Virus record (IMG/VR): IMGVR_UViG_3300009075_000154
Location: 1 to 28,901 of that record
Length of the DNA: 28,901 bases
Strand: one strand, 5' to 3'
DNA from: a virus
The notes below the pieces were generated by a model. The model saw only the letters and a list, made by a program, of their open reading frames with translations, did no database searches and was not told the origin of the DNA. Both the position numbers and the translations under genes were made by a program. Shown here piece after piece: positions 14,421 through 21,500 of the stretch (the stretch's first letter is position 1; every line of letters begins with the position of its first letter).

Positions 14421-14464
14421 GTGGCCGGGAAAAGCAAACCCAATTTTTTAGGAAACCCGGCCAC
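14421..14464 (-). other. Long-loop hairpin just upstream of the tRNA-like genes
   Basis: GTGGCCGGG (14421-14429) and CCCGGCCAC (14456-14464) pair perfectly over nine bases around a 26-base loop containing A and T runs. It lies four bases upstream of the tRNA-like gene on the transcript. No T tract follows, so it is not a terminator. It may be a processing hairpin for tRNA release. The 55 bases between it and the secreted-protein gene hold nothing I can name. Confidence 0.5.
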
Positions 14465-14520
14465 GATTAGTAAATAATGAATGATAAGAACTGCCTGAGT
14501 TTATAGCCCTCGGTTCGGCT

Positions 14521-14979
14521 TTATTTTTTGAATCGGTAAACAAAAATTGCATATATCTCATCGTCAGCGTATACTACAATTCGATATTTGTATGCTCCAT
14601 TATATAGAATCCACATTTCATCCACCTTTGCATAACCAATCGTCAAATCCCTATGAAGATCATGGATACCATAATCATCATTTGCTTTGTTATTTCTTAT
14701 TGACTTATCCTTATCCGGCTTTGACCAATCCCCACCGTTGGCTTCAACGATCTCCTTTGCAGTTAGAATCCAATCACCTAAACCAACAGGATTGACCTTA
14801 TACCCAACGACCCAACTTCTATCGAAAGTGGTTAGATCATCCAACTTAAATTTGTACCAAGTACCGTATTCAATATCTCCATCACTGAACTTTGTACTGG
14901 AATTTATTTCCATATTTCTCAACTGAGAAAATCCATTGAGACTTGTTGCCATCACAACAATTAATAGTAGCTTTTTCAT
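14521..14979 (-). CDS. Secreted protein with signal peptide
   Basis: The 152-residue product starts MKKLLLIVVMATSLNGFSQL, a signal peptide with a probable cleavage after FS or SQ as often seen in Bacteroidota. The mature part is rich in aromatic and charged residues and beta-type stretches (WYKFKLDDLTTF, YKYRIVVYADDEIYAIF). No known domain is recognised. The start at 14979 is chosen since it has the signal peptide and is preceded by the leader word variant AAACGCAGGA. A host-envelope or exclusion role is possible but not shown. Confidence 0.65.
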   Translation of the reverse strand: MKKLLLIVVMATSLNGFSQLRNMEINSSTKFSDGDIEYGTWYKFKLDDLTTFDRSWVVGYKVNPVGLGDWILTAKEIVEANGGDWSKPDKDKSIRNNKANDDYGIHDLHRDLTIGYAKVDEMWILYNGAYKYRIVVYADDEIYAIFVYRFKK

Positions 14980-14992
14980 ATTCCTGCGTTTT

Positions 14993-15346
14993 TTATAGAT
15001 TAAGTAAAAGTTGATGAACTGATTTAAGGCACTCAAAATCCCAAAGTGAAGTTGTGTTGCTGATTGGATTGGTGCTTTGTTCTGGATAGAATGATATAAG
15101 GGCTTTCTTGAATCTTTCGATCCTGATGTTCACAACCGCCTCAACCTCGTTATCTTCACACTTTTGCACCGAATCCCTTATATAACCGAGATGATGATTT
15201 AGCTTCATCGTCTTATACATTCGTTCAGAATTCCAAGAGAATCGGTACAGAAAATCTTTTCTAAGTTCCTCCATAAGGCCATCATGCTCTTTTTGGTTTA
15301 GCTTGATTGATAGTTCGATGCTTTTTAATACGTCTTGCTTAGTCAT
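14993..15346 (-). CDS. Hypothetical phage protein
   Basis: A 117-residue, mostly helical protein with no recognised family. Helices are suggested by KQDVLKSIELSIKLNQKEHD and NEVEAVVNIRIERFKKALIS. The leader word AAACTTCGCA stands three bases before the ATG and a hairpin (15361-15380) precedes it, so the start is well supported by the pattern shared with other genes here. Confidence 0.6.
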   Translation of the reverse strand: MTKQDVLKSIELSIKLNQKEHDGLMEELRKDFLYRFSWNSERMYKTMKLNHHLGYIRDSVQKCEDNEVEAVVNIRIERFKKALISFYPEQSTNPISNTTSLWDFECLKSVHQLLLNL

Positions 15347-15360
15347 TTTGCGAAGTTTAG

Positions 15361-15380
15361 AGGGTAGTTTTCGCCACCCT
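15361..15380 (-). other. Hairpin before a leader word
   Basis: On the minus strand AGGGTGG, loop CGAAAA, CTACCCT folds into a 7-bp stem with one G-T pair. No T tract follows. It sits 5 bases after an upstream stop codon and is followed directly by TAAACTTCGCA and the ATG at 15346, the same arrangement as at 26809 and 28534. Confidence 0.5.
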
Positions 15381-15385
15381 GATTA

Positions 15386-15688
15386 TTAAAATTTGAAGTT
15401 CTCTCTTATGGATTCCATCAGATACTCGTTGGCTGTTTCCTTCTCTTTTTTCTCTTTCTTCTCATTCATTTTTTTTACTGCCGATAACAATCTGTTTGCG
15501 AAATCTTCCAGTTCCTTTGGATCAACGAATTCAAGCATGGAGGTTTGAATTTTTTCGGCCTCGTTTAGACAATCGATCCATACCTTACATGAAACATGAG
15601 TTCCTAACTCCGAGGTACTAACGATGAGGTTGCGAATATCTAAATTTCCGTTTTTCCTGCTGTTTGTGTTGGGGGTGAAGTTTGACAT
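15386..15688 (-). CDS. Hypothetical phage protein
   Basis: A 100-residue protein not recognised. The first half is polar with two cysteines (VSCKVWIDCLNEAEK). The second half is a strongly charged helix (VKKMNEKKEKKEKE), possibly a coiled coil. It is the first gene after a shared-type promoter and has the leader word variant AAACTCGCA before its ATG, so it is probably an early gene. Confidence 0.6.
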   Translation of the reverse strand: MSNFTPNTNSRKNGNLDIRNLIVSTSELGTHVSCKVWIDCLNEAEKIQTSMLEFVDPKELEDFANRLLSAVKKMNEKKEKKEKETANEYLMESIRENFKF

Positions 15689-15696
15689 GATCTGCG

Positions 15697-15757
15697 AGTT
15701 TTTAAGTTATTAATTATATGTAAATGTAATACATTTTGTAATATAATCCAACTTTTC
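15697..15757. repeat. 61-bp exact direct repeat, copy 1
   Basis: These 61 bases are identical to 28841-28901, the last bases of the window. The repeat contains a whole promoter (upstream box, spacer, palindrome, -7 box) and its AT-rich leader. Outside it the sequences diverge on the downstream side, and the other copy is cut by the window edge on the upstream side. A recent duplication of the promoter is the simple explanation. Confidence 0.95.
15721..15751 (-). promoter_or_regulatory. Shared-type promoter with 15-bp palindromic operator
   Basis: On the minus strand TTGG (15751-15748), exactly 19 bases, then TACATTTA (15728-15721), close to the Bacteroidota consensus. The palindrome AAATGTA-T-TACATTT (15722-15736) covers most of the -7 box and part of the spacer, so a bound dimer would block polymerase. 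It would drive the genes from 15688 down to the terminator at 12246. The rest of the gap 15689-15782 is AT-rich leader. Confidence 0.8.
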
Positions 15758-15782
15758 CTAAAACTTTTTTTGAAATAATTTT

Positions 15783-16115
15783 TTATTTCGCTGATTCTGG
15801 TAAAGCATCATACCCAACTTTTCTTTTGAGCAATGCAGTATAATTATCAACATTCTTTTTGGTGATCCTGTTTCGTGATCTGGCACTAACATTAACCGTG
15901 AAATTGTGCCAACCATTTATGAAAACACCATTCTTATCAAATGTATAAAAATGGCTTCCAACGTCTTTCCATCGACTCTTTGTGTGGATCACAAAATGAA
16001 TTTCAACATACCCACCTTCTTTATGCGTTACGGGTGTGATATCTCCGTATTCAATCAGGTGTATTGTTGTTTCTGGCCTCATACAGTCTTTGATTGCAAA
16101 ACATACATTTCTCAT
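15783..16115 (-). CDS. Hypothetical phage protein
   Basis: A 110-residue protein, not recognised. A beta-rich middle (TIHLIEYGDITPVT, YVEIHFVIHTKSRW, HFYTFDKNGVFINGWHNFTV) is followed by a basic helix (SARSRNRITKKNVDN). The start at 16115 is chosen because it follows the upstream stop by four bases, while an ATG 24 bases earlier would overlap that gene. Confidence 0.57.
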   Translation of the reverse strand: MRNVCFAIKDCMRPETTIHLIEYGDITPVTHKEGGYVEIHFVIHTKSRWKDVGSHFYTFDKNGVFINGWHNFTVNVSARSRNRITKKNVDNYTALLKRKVGYDALPESAK

Positions 16116-16119
16116 GATC

Positions 16120-16341
16120 TTATTTTTTTGGGTAAACAATTTTTTCTAAACGGGCATTCCATTTGTTAGCCCATACTGCGTTGTTGCCATCTCCGAAATT
16201 CAATACCGAATGCACCATGCAGTTGCTTCCTCTGGTGACAGTATGCAGCCAAGTCTTTGCATCGACAAAGGCTGTTGATTCAACCCCCTCAGTGGTGCAA
16301 ACTATTTTTAAAACTGCATAGGGATATTTTTTCTTTGCCAT
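16120..16341 (-). CDS. Hypothetical small phage protein
   Basis: A 73-residue basic protein with a strand-turn-helix look: YAVLKIVCTTEGVESTAFVD, then KTWLHTVTRGS, then VWANKWNARLEKIVY. It might be a small nucleic-acid-binding protein, but no domain is recognised. It overlaps the upstream stop by one base. Confidence 0.55.
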   Translation of the reverse strand: MAKKKYPYAVLKIVCTTEGVESTAFVDAKTWLHTVTRGSNCMVHSVLNFGDGNNAVWANKWNARLEKIVYPKK

Positions 16342-16580
16342 TATTTTGAGTTTATAAATGAATGATCAATTTGATTTGCTTTTAGAATTTCAGACAGCCG
16401 CTTTCTACCTAACCTTACTGGCTTGTTATTCCAGAACTCATGCACTGAATAGTCCTCATTATCAGGCAGGTCTCTTACGCACTTTTCGATCTCTTCCATG
16501 TTGCAGAAATAGTTTCTGTGTGAATAACCAAGTGCCTTGATCCAGAATACCCGATGCTCATTGTTAATAGTTGTTTTCAT
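16341..16580 (-). CDS. Hypothetical small phage protein
   Basis: A 79-residue protein, not recognised. The start at 16580 (MKTTINNEHRVFWIKALGY) is chosen because the earlier in-frame ATGs lie inside the upstream gene. The end (PVRLGRKRLSEILKANQ) is a basic helix and the middle holds NMEEIEKCVRDLPDNEDY, an acidic helix. Confidence 0.55.
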   Translation of the reverse strand: MKTTINNEHRVFWIKALGYSHRNYFCNMEEIEKCVRDLPDNEDYSVHEFWNNKPVRLGRKRLSEILKANQIDHSFINSK

Positions 16581-16590
16581 GATGAGATTT

Positions 16591-16851
16591 TTATCTGTTA
16601 ACATTGATAAATATAGTCCACCCATAACTGCTTAACTTTCTGAAAAGAAAACTATAGATTTCTTTCCGCATTTCATCTGCACTAAACTCTTCACTAAATG
16701 AATGAAACCTTTGCTCTTTATAGTACATTGGAGTTGCATATAACTCCTTGTGATCTGTGATTCTAATTTCATAAACCTGATTAACGAGGTCATGAGCATC
16801 TTCGCCAATGATAAATTTATCATTTGATGAGTTATAGATACAGTATAGCAT
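16591..16851 (-). CDS. Hypothetical small phage protein
   Basis: An 86-residue protein without a recognised domain. It is rich in Tyr and Phe, with FSADEMRKEIYSFLFRKL as a probable helix and VYEIRITDHKELYATPMYY as probable strands. An A/T-rich sequence but no leader word precedes the ATG. Thirty bases separate it from the upstream stop. Confidence 0.55.
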   Translation of the reverse strand: MLYCIYNSSNDKFIIGEDAHDLVNQVYEIRITDHKELYATPMYYKEQRFHSFSEEFSADEMRKEIYSFLFRKLSSYGWTIFINVNR

Positions 16852-16881
16852 ATATTTTGTTTTAGATTACAAGAAAACTGA

Positions 16882-17238
16882 TTATGAATTATCTCCTGCA
16901 AATTGAGCTGCAAATGCCCCAAGCGATCTATCCCAATCCGACTGCTTGCCAAACTTTCCAAACAGAATTGTTCCATCTGCTTTCCGGCTCATTGTAACAC
17001 CTAAATCCTTATTGAATGACCACCTGTATATGTAGGTACTTAGAAAGACCGTTTCAACACTTTCTGATTTGTGCTGCTTCGGATCATTCTCCCCTAATTC
17101 AAGGTAGGTGACATTCCATTTATACAAATACACCTGAGCGTATTTTGATTCGGTAATCTGGCTGAAGAAAAATTTCGTGAAAGAGCTTTCGTTAACCTGC
17201 TCCCAATTTACAGGCATACAGTTTGAAGTGTGTGGCAT
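16882..17238 (-). CDS. Hypothetical phage protein
   Basis: A 118-residue protein, not recognised. It has many aromatic residues (TKFFFSQITESKYAQVYLYK) and beta-like stretches (TVFLSTYIYRWSF), ending in a small helix (LGAFAAQFAGD). The start at 17238 is chosen since the leader-word variant AAACTTCGTA is just before it and the DUF932 terminator stands upstream. Earlier in-frame ATGs lie inside that terminator or the DUF932 gene. Confidence 0.58.
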   Translation of the reverse strand: MPHTSNCMPVNWEQVNESSFTKFFFSQITESKYAQVYLYKWNVTYLELGENDPKQHKSESVETVFLSTYIYRWSFNKDLGVTMSRKADGTILFGKFGKQSDWDRSLGAFAAQFAGDNS

Positions 17239-17257
17239 TGTACGAAGTTTTGAAGAT

Positions 17258-17283
17258 AAAAAAGGCCGGGAGTTACCCCGGCC
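17258..17283 (-). terminator. Rho-independent terminator after DUF932 gene
   Basis: On the minus strand GGCCGGG, loop GTAACT, CCCGGCC (17283-17264) is a perfect 7-bp GC stem followed by six Ts. It stands eight bases after the DUF932 stop. Twenty bases downstream begins the next gene at 17238 with the leader word between, so that gene needs readthrough or an unseen promoter. Confidence 0.88.
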
Positions 17284-17290
17284 ATGTTTG

Positions 17291-18160
17291 TTAGTTTGCC
17301 ATTTCAAGAATAGCGTTGAACATCTTGTTGTCCACTTTACCCTGAGTTGTGAAATCTGCTTTCCCTGTATGAATGGCTTCATTGAAAGCATTGTAACCCA
17401 ACCATAAAGAAGGCTCAACTCCAAGCAGGGAAGATTCTTTCTTCATGATATCTATGACCATCTGTGCTTTTGCACTTGGCTCTGTGGGATTTTTTTCGCT
17501 CTTCTCAAATTTGAATAACCCTGTAACACCCAGCGTGTATTTGACAAACTCTTCGATGCTGGCAACAGGAGTTTCGGCAAGTACTTCGAATTTCCTTTTC
17601 AGTGTGTAGTACTCATTATCCAAGAACTTCTCTACCAGTTCGGAGATATTTGGAAGAACCACTTCGTTGATAGTTGAATTGTGCTTCACCCTGAACCCAA
17701 CCTTTGTTTCTGCTACGTGAAGACCATTGTTACACACCTTGCGAAAGAAACCAAAGTTTCCACTGGTTCTTGTAAGGCCGTCATAACTGTTTGTGAACCG
17801 GAGCATAGGAATAACTACGTCATTGGTGTTTTTAAGGTCGATAAAATACCTGTCATCATTCATGATGTAATCAACTGAAAAACTACAATTATCCCTGTTT
17901 TCTGAACGGGTTACATAGTTGATGTCTGCATCGATCAACCTGCGCTCGATTTCTGTAAAATAGTTGGCATTATCCAGAAAGCCATAATGATCACTAACTA
18001 CGTTAACGATTCTGCCTTCACTAACGAGGGCTTTTGATTTTCCATTGATGCAAGGGAGGCCAGTTAGTGATTCAAGGCTCTGAATGTTTGCATTGATGAA
18101 TACGTTGTCGTTCTTAAGGCTCTCTGTCCAATTTTCGGATTTGATTACTAAGTTGTTCAT
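17291..18160 (-). CDS. DUF932 phage/plasmid-like protein
   Basis: A 289-residue member of DUF932. Typical parts are VSDHYGFLDNANYFTEIERR (about 55-74), the block MLRFTNSYDGLTRTSGNFGF (about 119-138) followed by a conserved cysteine-asparagine stretch (KVCNNGLH), and a helical C-terminus. The family is common in phages and plasmids and its role is not settled. Here it is a one-gene transcription unit: a palindrome promoter at 18.2 kb, the leader word TTTCGCA before the ATG, and a strong terminator eight bases after the stop. That suggests high early expression. Confidence 0.82.
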   Translation of the reverse strand: MNNLVIKSENWTESLKNDNVFINANIQSLESLTGLPCINGKSKALVSEGRIVNVVSDHYGFLDNANYFTEIERRLIDADINYVTRSENRDNCSFSVDYIMNDDRYFIDLKNTNDVVIPMLRFTNSYDGLTRTSGNFGFFRKVCNNGLHVAETKVGFRVKHNSTINEVVLPNISELVEKFLDNEYYTLKRKFEVLAETPVASIEEFVKYTLGVTGLFKFEKSEKNPTEPSAKAQMVIDIMKKESSLLGVEPSLWLGYNAFNEAIHTGKADFTTQGKVDNKMFNAILEMAN

Positions 18161-18198
18161 TTTGCGAAATTTTTAGATGATTAATTTTAATAACAATG

Positions 18199-18229
18199 TA
18201 AATGTAATACATTTTGTAATTGGTTCCAA
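18199..18229 (-). promoter_or_regulatory. Shared-type promoter of the DUF932 gene
   Basis: On the minus strand TTGG (18229-18226), 19 bases, TACATTTA (18206-18199). The palindrome AAATGTA-T-TACATTT lies at 18200-18214. The spacer starts differently from the other copies (AACCAATTACA), which shows that the conserved parts are the boxes and the operator. The gap 18161-18241 contains nothing else. Confidence 0.82.
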
Positions 18230-18241
18230 CTTTATTCTAAG

Positions 18242-18448
18242 TTATTTAGAATATTTTTTTATTTTTTTTGTAATCCCTAACTGTGGGTTTGCAGTTAGAT
18301 AAATTTTGTATTCTTTTACTGCGAAGATTTCCTTATACATTTTTTTAATGTTCATAGCCCATTCGATTGCTAACCTTGCTGGCATTTCACCACTTTGCTT
18401 GTATATCTCTCCATCAATTTCAATTACTGCTTTGTACATTCGTTCCAT
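18242..18448 (-). CDS. Hypothetical small phage protein
   Basis: A 68-residue basic protein, not recognised. YKAVIEIDGEIYKQSGEM looks like two strands, followed by helices (RLAIEWAMNIKKMYKEIF). The start is placed at the ATG at 18448. Another ATG nine bases later is equally possible and has GGAA just before it. It overlaps the end of the ASCH gene by 29 bases. Confidence 0.5.
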   Translation of the reverse strand: MERMYKAVIEIDGEIYKQSGEMPARLAIEWAMNIKKMYKEIFAVKEYKIYLTANPQLGITKKIKKYSK

Positions 18449-18773
18449 ATAGAATATTTCCAAGATGAAAAATAAACTGCACATATTCTGTATCACCGCC
18501 CCACTCAGGATGTCTTGATCTTGCAAGCGACCAATCTAAAACCTCAATAGTAAATGAAGGGCGATGCTTGCCATATCCATTGGTAAAGCAAATCGCATCT
18601 GGTAAGTTTTGCATTTCTTCATTCCAGTATCCGTTTTCTTCTCTGTTGCTTTCGTATTTGTAACCAAGCCGATTGATCCAGTAGTCCTTAAACTCCCGGT
18701 ATTCTTCCAGCTTCTCACCGGAAAGAATCATATCGAACCATTTCTTTTTGAGCGTTAAGTTTAGCACTTTCAT
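18420..18773 (-). CDS. ASCH-domain (PUA-like) protein
   Basis: A 117-residue protein of the ASCH type. The N-terminal LNLTLKKKWFDMILSGEKLE followed by EYRE is the hallmark strand-helix of the fold, and DAICFTNGYGKHRPSFTIEV gives the next strands. ASCH domains are related to PUA and bind RNA or modified bases. Phage copies are usually small and single-domain like this one. It overlaps the nuclease-like gene by four bases (ATGA). A role with modified nucleotides is tempting given the 7-deazaguanine operon, but unproven. Confidence 0.78.
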   Translation of the reverse strand: MKVLNLTLKKKWFDMILSGEKLEEYREFKDYWINRLGYKYESNREENGYWNEEMQNLPDAICFTNGYGKHRPSFTIEVLDWSLARSRHPEWGGDTEYVQFIFHLGNILYGTNVQSSN

Positions 18774-19177
18774 CTTTTATATTTTTCAAGTGATCGGTGA
18801 AGGTTTTTATAATTCAGTGGCGTAAACTGCAACACTGTCCATCCATCACTTTGAGCCGCATTCAGTTTTTCCATATCTCCAGTGTATCCGGTAACGGTTG
18901 TATGTCTGCTCTTATTTGAGAAAATTCCATTGTACTCAATGGCCAATTTCAATGCAGGTATGCACCAATCGAATCTCCACTTACGTTCCACGTGAAACTT
19001 AAACTCATCTTCCAGTGTATATGCATTTTCATTGCACCAATACCATAAGTTCCAAGCGATCCAATCTTTTTCAACACTTCTATGCTTTACTTTCACTGGA
19101 GTTGCTTTCGTTTTGTTGATAAGATGCTTATTCAAATGAGCAACAGCTGTTTTTGTTATATCAAATCTTCTTCTCAT
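18770..19177 (-). CDS. Nuclease-like protein (VRR-NUC/DUF559-type PD-(D/E)XK)
   Basis: A 135-residue basic protein. The part RKWRFDWCIPALKLAIEYNG (65-84) has the strand pair of restriction-type nucleases, with D70 and E81 at the catalytic positions. The following GRH-like turn SRHTTVTGY and NAAQSDGWTVLQFTP resemble VRR-NUC and DUF559 domains. Such small proteins may act as junction resolvases or repair nucleases. It is coupled to DnaB upstream (ATGA overlap) and to the ASCH gene downstream. Confidence 0.7.
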   Translation of the reverse strand: MRRRFDITKTAVAHLNKHLINKTKATPVKVKHRSVEKDWIAWNLWYWCNENAYTLEDEFKFHVERKWRFDWCIPALKLAIEYNGIFSNKSRHTTVTGYTGDMEKLNAAQSDGWTVLQFTPLNYKNLHRSLEKYKR

Positions 19178-20589
19178 AAATCTATGCTGGTTTGTACCGG
19201 AATATATCCATCCATGGAACCGGGAGCTGAATGTTTTTTATACTCAATGATTTTTTGAATCTCTGAATGAAATTCCAACTCAACTTTTAATAGAATTCCA
19301 TCTCTGTTTTTTGCAATCTTTGCATACCTCCGGTTAAGTAGGCTGGCATCATCCAGAATTTGTTCATCCTCCGGCCCATATAGAAAAATAACCATATCCG
19401 CATCCTGTTCAATAGCCCCTGATTCCCGTAGGTCGGATAACATAGGCTCTCTCTTGCTTCCGGTTCTTTTCTCTATGTCTCTGCTCATTTGGCTCAATGC
19501 AATAATTGGAATATCCAACTCTTTTGAAAGAAGTTTTAAGCCCCTGCTTATTGTACTAATTTCCTGCTCCCGATTCTTTCCTCTTGTTTCGTCACCGCCT
19601 GTCATTAATTGCAGGTAGTCGACAATAATCAACCCAACTCCTTTTTTCTTTTTCAGCCTCCTTGCTTTTGCTCTGAATGATCTCAATGTCAACGAACTAT
19701 CTTCATCAAAAATTATATCCATCTTTGCTAACCGATCAGCGGCCGTGTATACTTGCTTCATTTGATCATCATCAACCTTACCCGTCTGAAGCCTATTGAG
19801 CCATATCTCCGATTCACTTGAAAGCATTCTGATAACATTTTGTATTGAAGTCATTTCAAGAGAAAACACCGCCACAGGTACACCCTTCTGCTCATTTGCT
19901 GCTTTTGCTAAGATGATAGCCAGTGCTGATTTCCCCACAGAAGGCCTTGCTGCTAATATAATGAGGCCGGGATGCCATCCTTTCGTTGCCCTGTCAAGTG
20001 TCGGGAATCCAGAAGGAATGCCTGTTACAGAGCTATCCAGAGTACGATAATGTTCTATTTTCTTAATTGCATCCACAACCACGTTAGAAATATGGCTCAT
20101 TTGGTCTTTGGTGCGAATATTTCCAATACTGAGAATTTTCTGCTCTGATTGATCCAGTAGATCGAAAACATCAATATCATCATTATACGCCTCATACAAT
20201 ATTTCTGAACTTTTTCTTATAAGCTCCCTCTGTATGTATTTCTGTAAAATTATTGCGCAGTAAGTGTCGATGTTTGCGGTACTGGTAACATTATCGGTGA
20301 GTTTAGTAAGAACAAATGCCCCTCCAATCCTTTCAAGCTCACCCATTGATTTTAGTTCCTGAACCAGAGTTAGTAAGTCAGGAACAGCTCTGTTTTTTGT
20401 TATTCTGGTAATTGCCCTGAAAATAGTTCTATGATCTTCACTATAGAATACTTCTTCTGTTACCATGTCCTCAATTCTTTCAAAAATACCTCTCTCAAGT
20501 AAAACAGCACCAAGGACTGCTTTTTCGATCTCAATTGACTGAGGTGGGATTTTCCCAATGGGCAAATTATATCCGATTTCTTTTTTCAT
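19174..20589 (-). CDS. dnaB: Replicative DNA helicase, DnaB type
   Basis: A 471-residue hexameric helicase, full length for the family. The N-terminal domain opens IPPQSIEIEKAVLGAVLLE. The Walker A loop is ARPSVGKSA (214-222), Walker B is IIVDYLQLM (near 321-329), and the arginine-rich end SDLRESGAIEQDAD closes the RecA-like core. A TTG six bases upstream is ignored: the ATG at 20589 follows the stop of the DUF4373 gene by two bases. The helicase and its presumed loader are therefore produced together, under the structured leader at 21.4 kb. Confidence 0.95.
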   Translation of the reverse strand: MKKEIGYNLPIGKIPPQSIEIEKAVLGAVLLERGIFERIEDMVTEEVFYSEDHRTIFRAITRITKNRAVPDLLTLVQELKSMGELERIGGAFVLTKLTDNVTSTANIDTYCAIILQKYIQRELIRKSSEILYEAYNDDIDVFDLLDQSEQKILSIGNIRTKDQMSHISNVVVDAIKKIEHYRTLDSSVTGIPSGFPTLDRATKGWHPGLIILAARPSVGKSALAIILAKAANEQKGVPVAVFSLEMTSIQNVIRMLSSESEIWLNRLQTGKVDDDQMKQVYTAADRLAKMDIIFDEDSSLTLRSFRAKARRLKKKKGVGLIIVDYLQLMTGGDETRGKNREQEISTISRGLKLLSKELDIPIIALSQMSRDIEKRTGSKREPMLSDLRESGAIEQDADMVIFLYGPEDEQILDDASLLNRRYAKIAKNRDGILLKVELEFHSEIQKIIEYKKHSAPGSMDGYIPVQTSIDL

Positions 20590-20591
20590 AT

Positions 20592-21365
20592 TCAAGATTT
20601 TTCCATTAGTTCACGATCCCTTTTTTCCCTTGGCGATTCTGTACCAATAAAGAGGTTGCTTGGCGGTCGGGCTTTGAATTTAGATTCCCTCATATCCCGT
20701 AGCATCCAGTTCCTTACTGCTGCTATCCAGTCGATATACTTGGCATTTTTCTGTTTAGAATAATTCAATGCACTTTCATAGTAAAAATCCAAGTCAGCAT
20801 CTTGGTATTTGGTTCCGAAAAATTGTTCTTTAAATTTACGTTCATCATAGAATTCAGAATCAACAAAAGAGTGCGGCTTATTATTATTATTTACTTTTAT
20901 TTTATTTTCTTTTATTTTATTTGTTGGCGTTTGTTCAACACCTGTTAACACCTGTTGAGTAGCTGTTCTATTAGATTGATTATCAATATTCTTTTTTCTT
21001 GCTTCAGCACTTGCCTTACCTGCTTTTTGCTTTATTAATGACAAATTTGACCTCTCATTCTTATTGGCAAAAACACGTCTGCTGAACACATAACCATCTT
21101 CTATCGACAGAAGTCCACTTGTGTTCAACACCTGTTCAATTCTGTTGACATCGTGTTCAGTTGTGTTGGATATTCTTGTATAGAATTTGATATACTGCTT
21201 GTATGCTTCCTCCGAAATCTTACCCTCCGGCTCTTGGTGAAGAATCTCAATTAGTATCCAATACATACCTAATCCTGCAATCCCGGCCTCAGATAGAAGA
21301 ATCATTATTTTAGGGTCTGAGTGGGCATTTGTGTCGTGGGAGAAATAGAACGCATCTTTTTTCAT
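20592..21365 (-). CDS. DUF4373 replication protein (helicase-loader type)
   Basis: A 257-residue protein with the Lin1244/Lin1753-type N-terminus, MKKDAFYFSHDTNAHSDPKI, then GLGMYWILIEILHQ and DVNRIEQVLNTSGLLSIE. The middle is low-complexity and Asn/Lys-rich (about 143-165). The C-terminus, YIDWIAAVRNWMLRDMRES, recalls DnaD-like loaders. It probably acts at the origin with the DnaB helicase just downstream. The start is secure from the conserved N-terminus. A terminator ends only five bases before the ATG. GTT-phased repeats and an AT-rich stretch inside the gene could be the replication origin. Confidence 0.82.
   Translation of the reverse strand: MKKDAFYFSHDTNAHSDPKIMILLSEAGIAGLGMYWILIEILHQEPEGKISEEAYKQYIKFYTRISNTTEHDVNRIEQVLNTSGLLSIEDGYVFSRRVFANKNERSNLSLIKQKAGKASAEARKKNIDNQSNRTATQQVLTGVEQTPTNKIKENKIKVNNNNKPHSFVDSEFYDERKFKEQFFGTKYQDADLDFYYESALNYSKQKNAKYIDWIAAVRNWMLRDMRESKFKARPPSNLFIGTESPREKRDRELMEKS
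20881..21172. other. Candidate replication origin inside the DUF4373 gene
   Basis: AACACCTGTT occurs three times (20937, 20947 and 21127). Around these, GTT recurs every 10-11 bases in two clusters (about 20924-20970 and 21120-21170). An almost pure AT stretch lies next to the first cluster (20881-20922). Short direct repeats beside an AT-rich element within the initiator gene is the layout of lambda-type origins. The repeats also encode Val, Gln, Glu, Asn and Thr residues, so coding constraint alone could explain them. Confidence 0.35.
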
Positions 21366-21370
21366 GAAAT

Positions 21371-21455
21371 AAAAAAGGGTGAATCAGGTAGCAGTCTGAA
21401 ACACCCTCTGAGGTCAGAAGTAAGCACATTCTCTGCTGCTACTCAGCGAATGTGC
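21371..21455 (-). promoter_or_regulatory. Structured leader with terminator before the replication genes
   Basis: On the minus strand the first hairpin is GCACATTC/GAATGTGC (21455-21448 with 21431-21424) with an inner GCTG/CAGC. The second is GGGTG/CACCC (21406-21402 with 21381-21377) with inner TCAG/CTGA, followed by six Ts and then the ATG of the replication gene five bases later. GTAGCAG in the first hairpin and CTGCTAC in the second loop are perfectly complementary. This looks like an attenuator. A weak promoter-like TAATTTTA lies just upstream at about 21462-21475. Confidence 0.68.
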
Positions 21456-21500
21456 CTTATTAAGTCTAAAATTAATGGATTGATCTTTAGGAAACATATT

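Noticed and set aside
14500-14530. Plus-strand AGCC/GGCT hairpin followed by a T-rich run.
   Set aside because: It would terminate plus-strand transcripts, but no plus-strand gene exists here, and the stem is only 4 bp.
21366-21500. The leader as a known preQ1 riboswitch, suggested by the 7-deazaguanine genes.
   Set aside because: It does not show the short C-rich preQ1 pseudoknot and is in front of replication genes, not the que genes.
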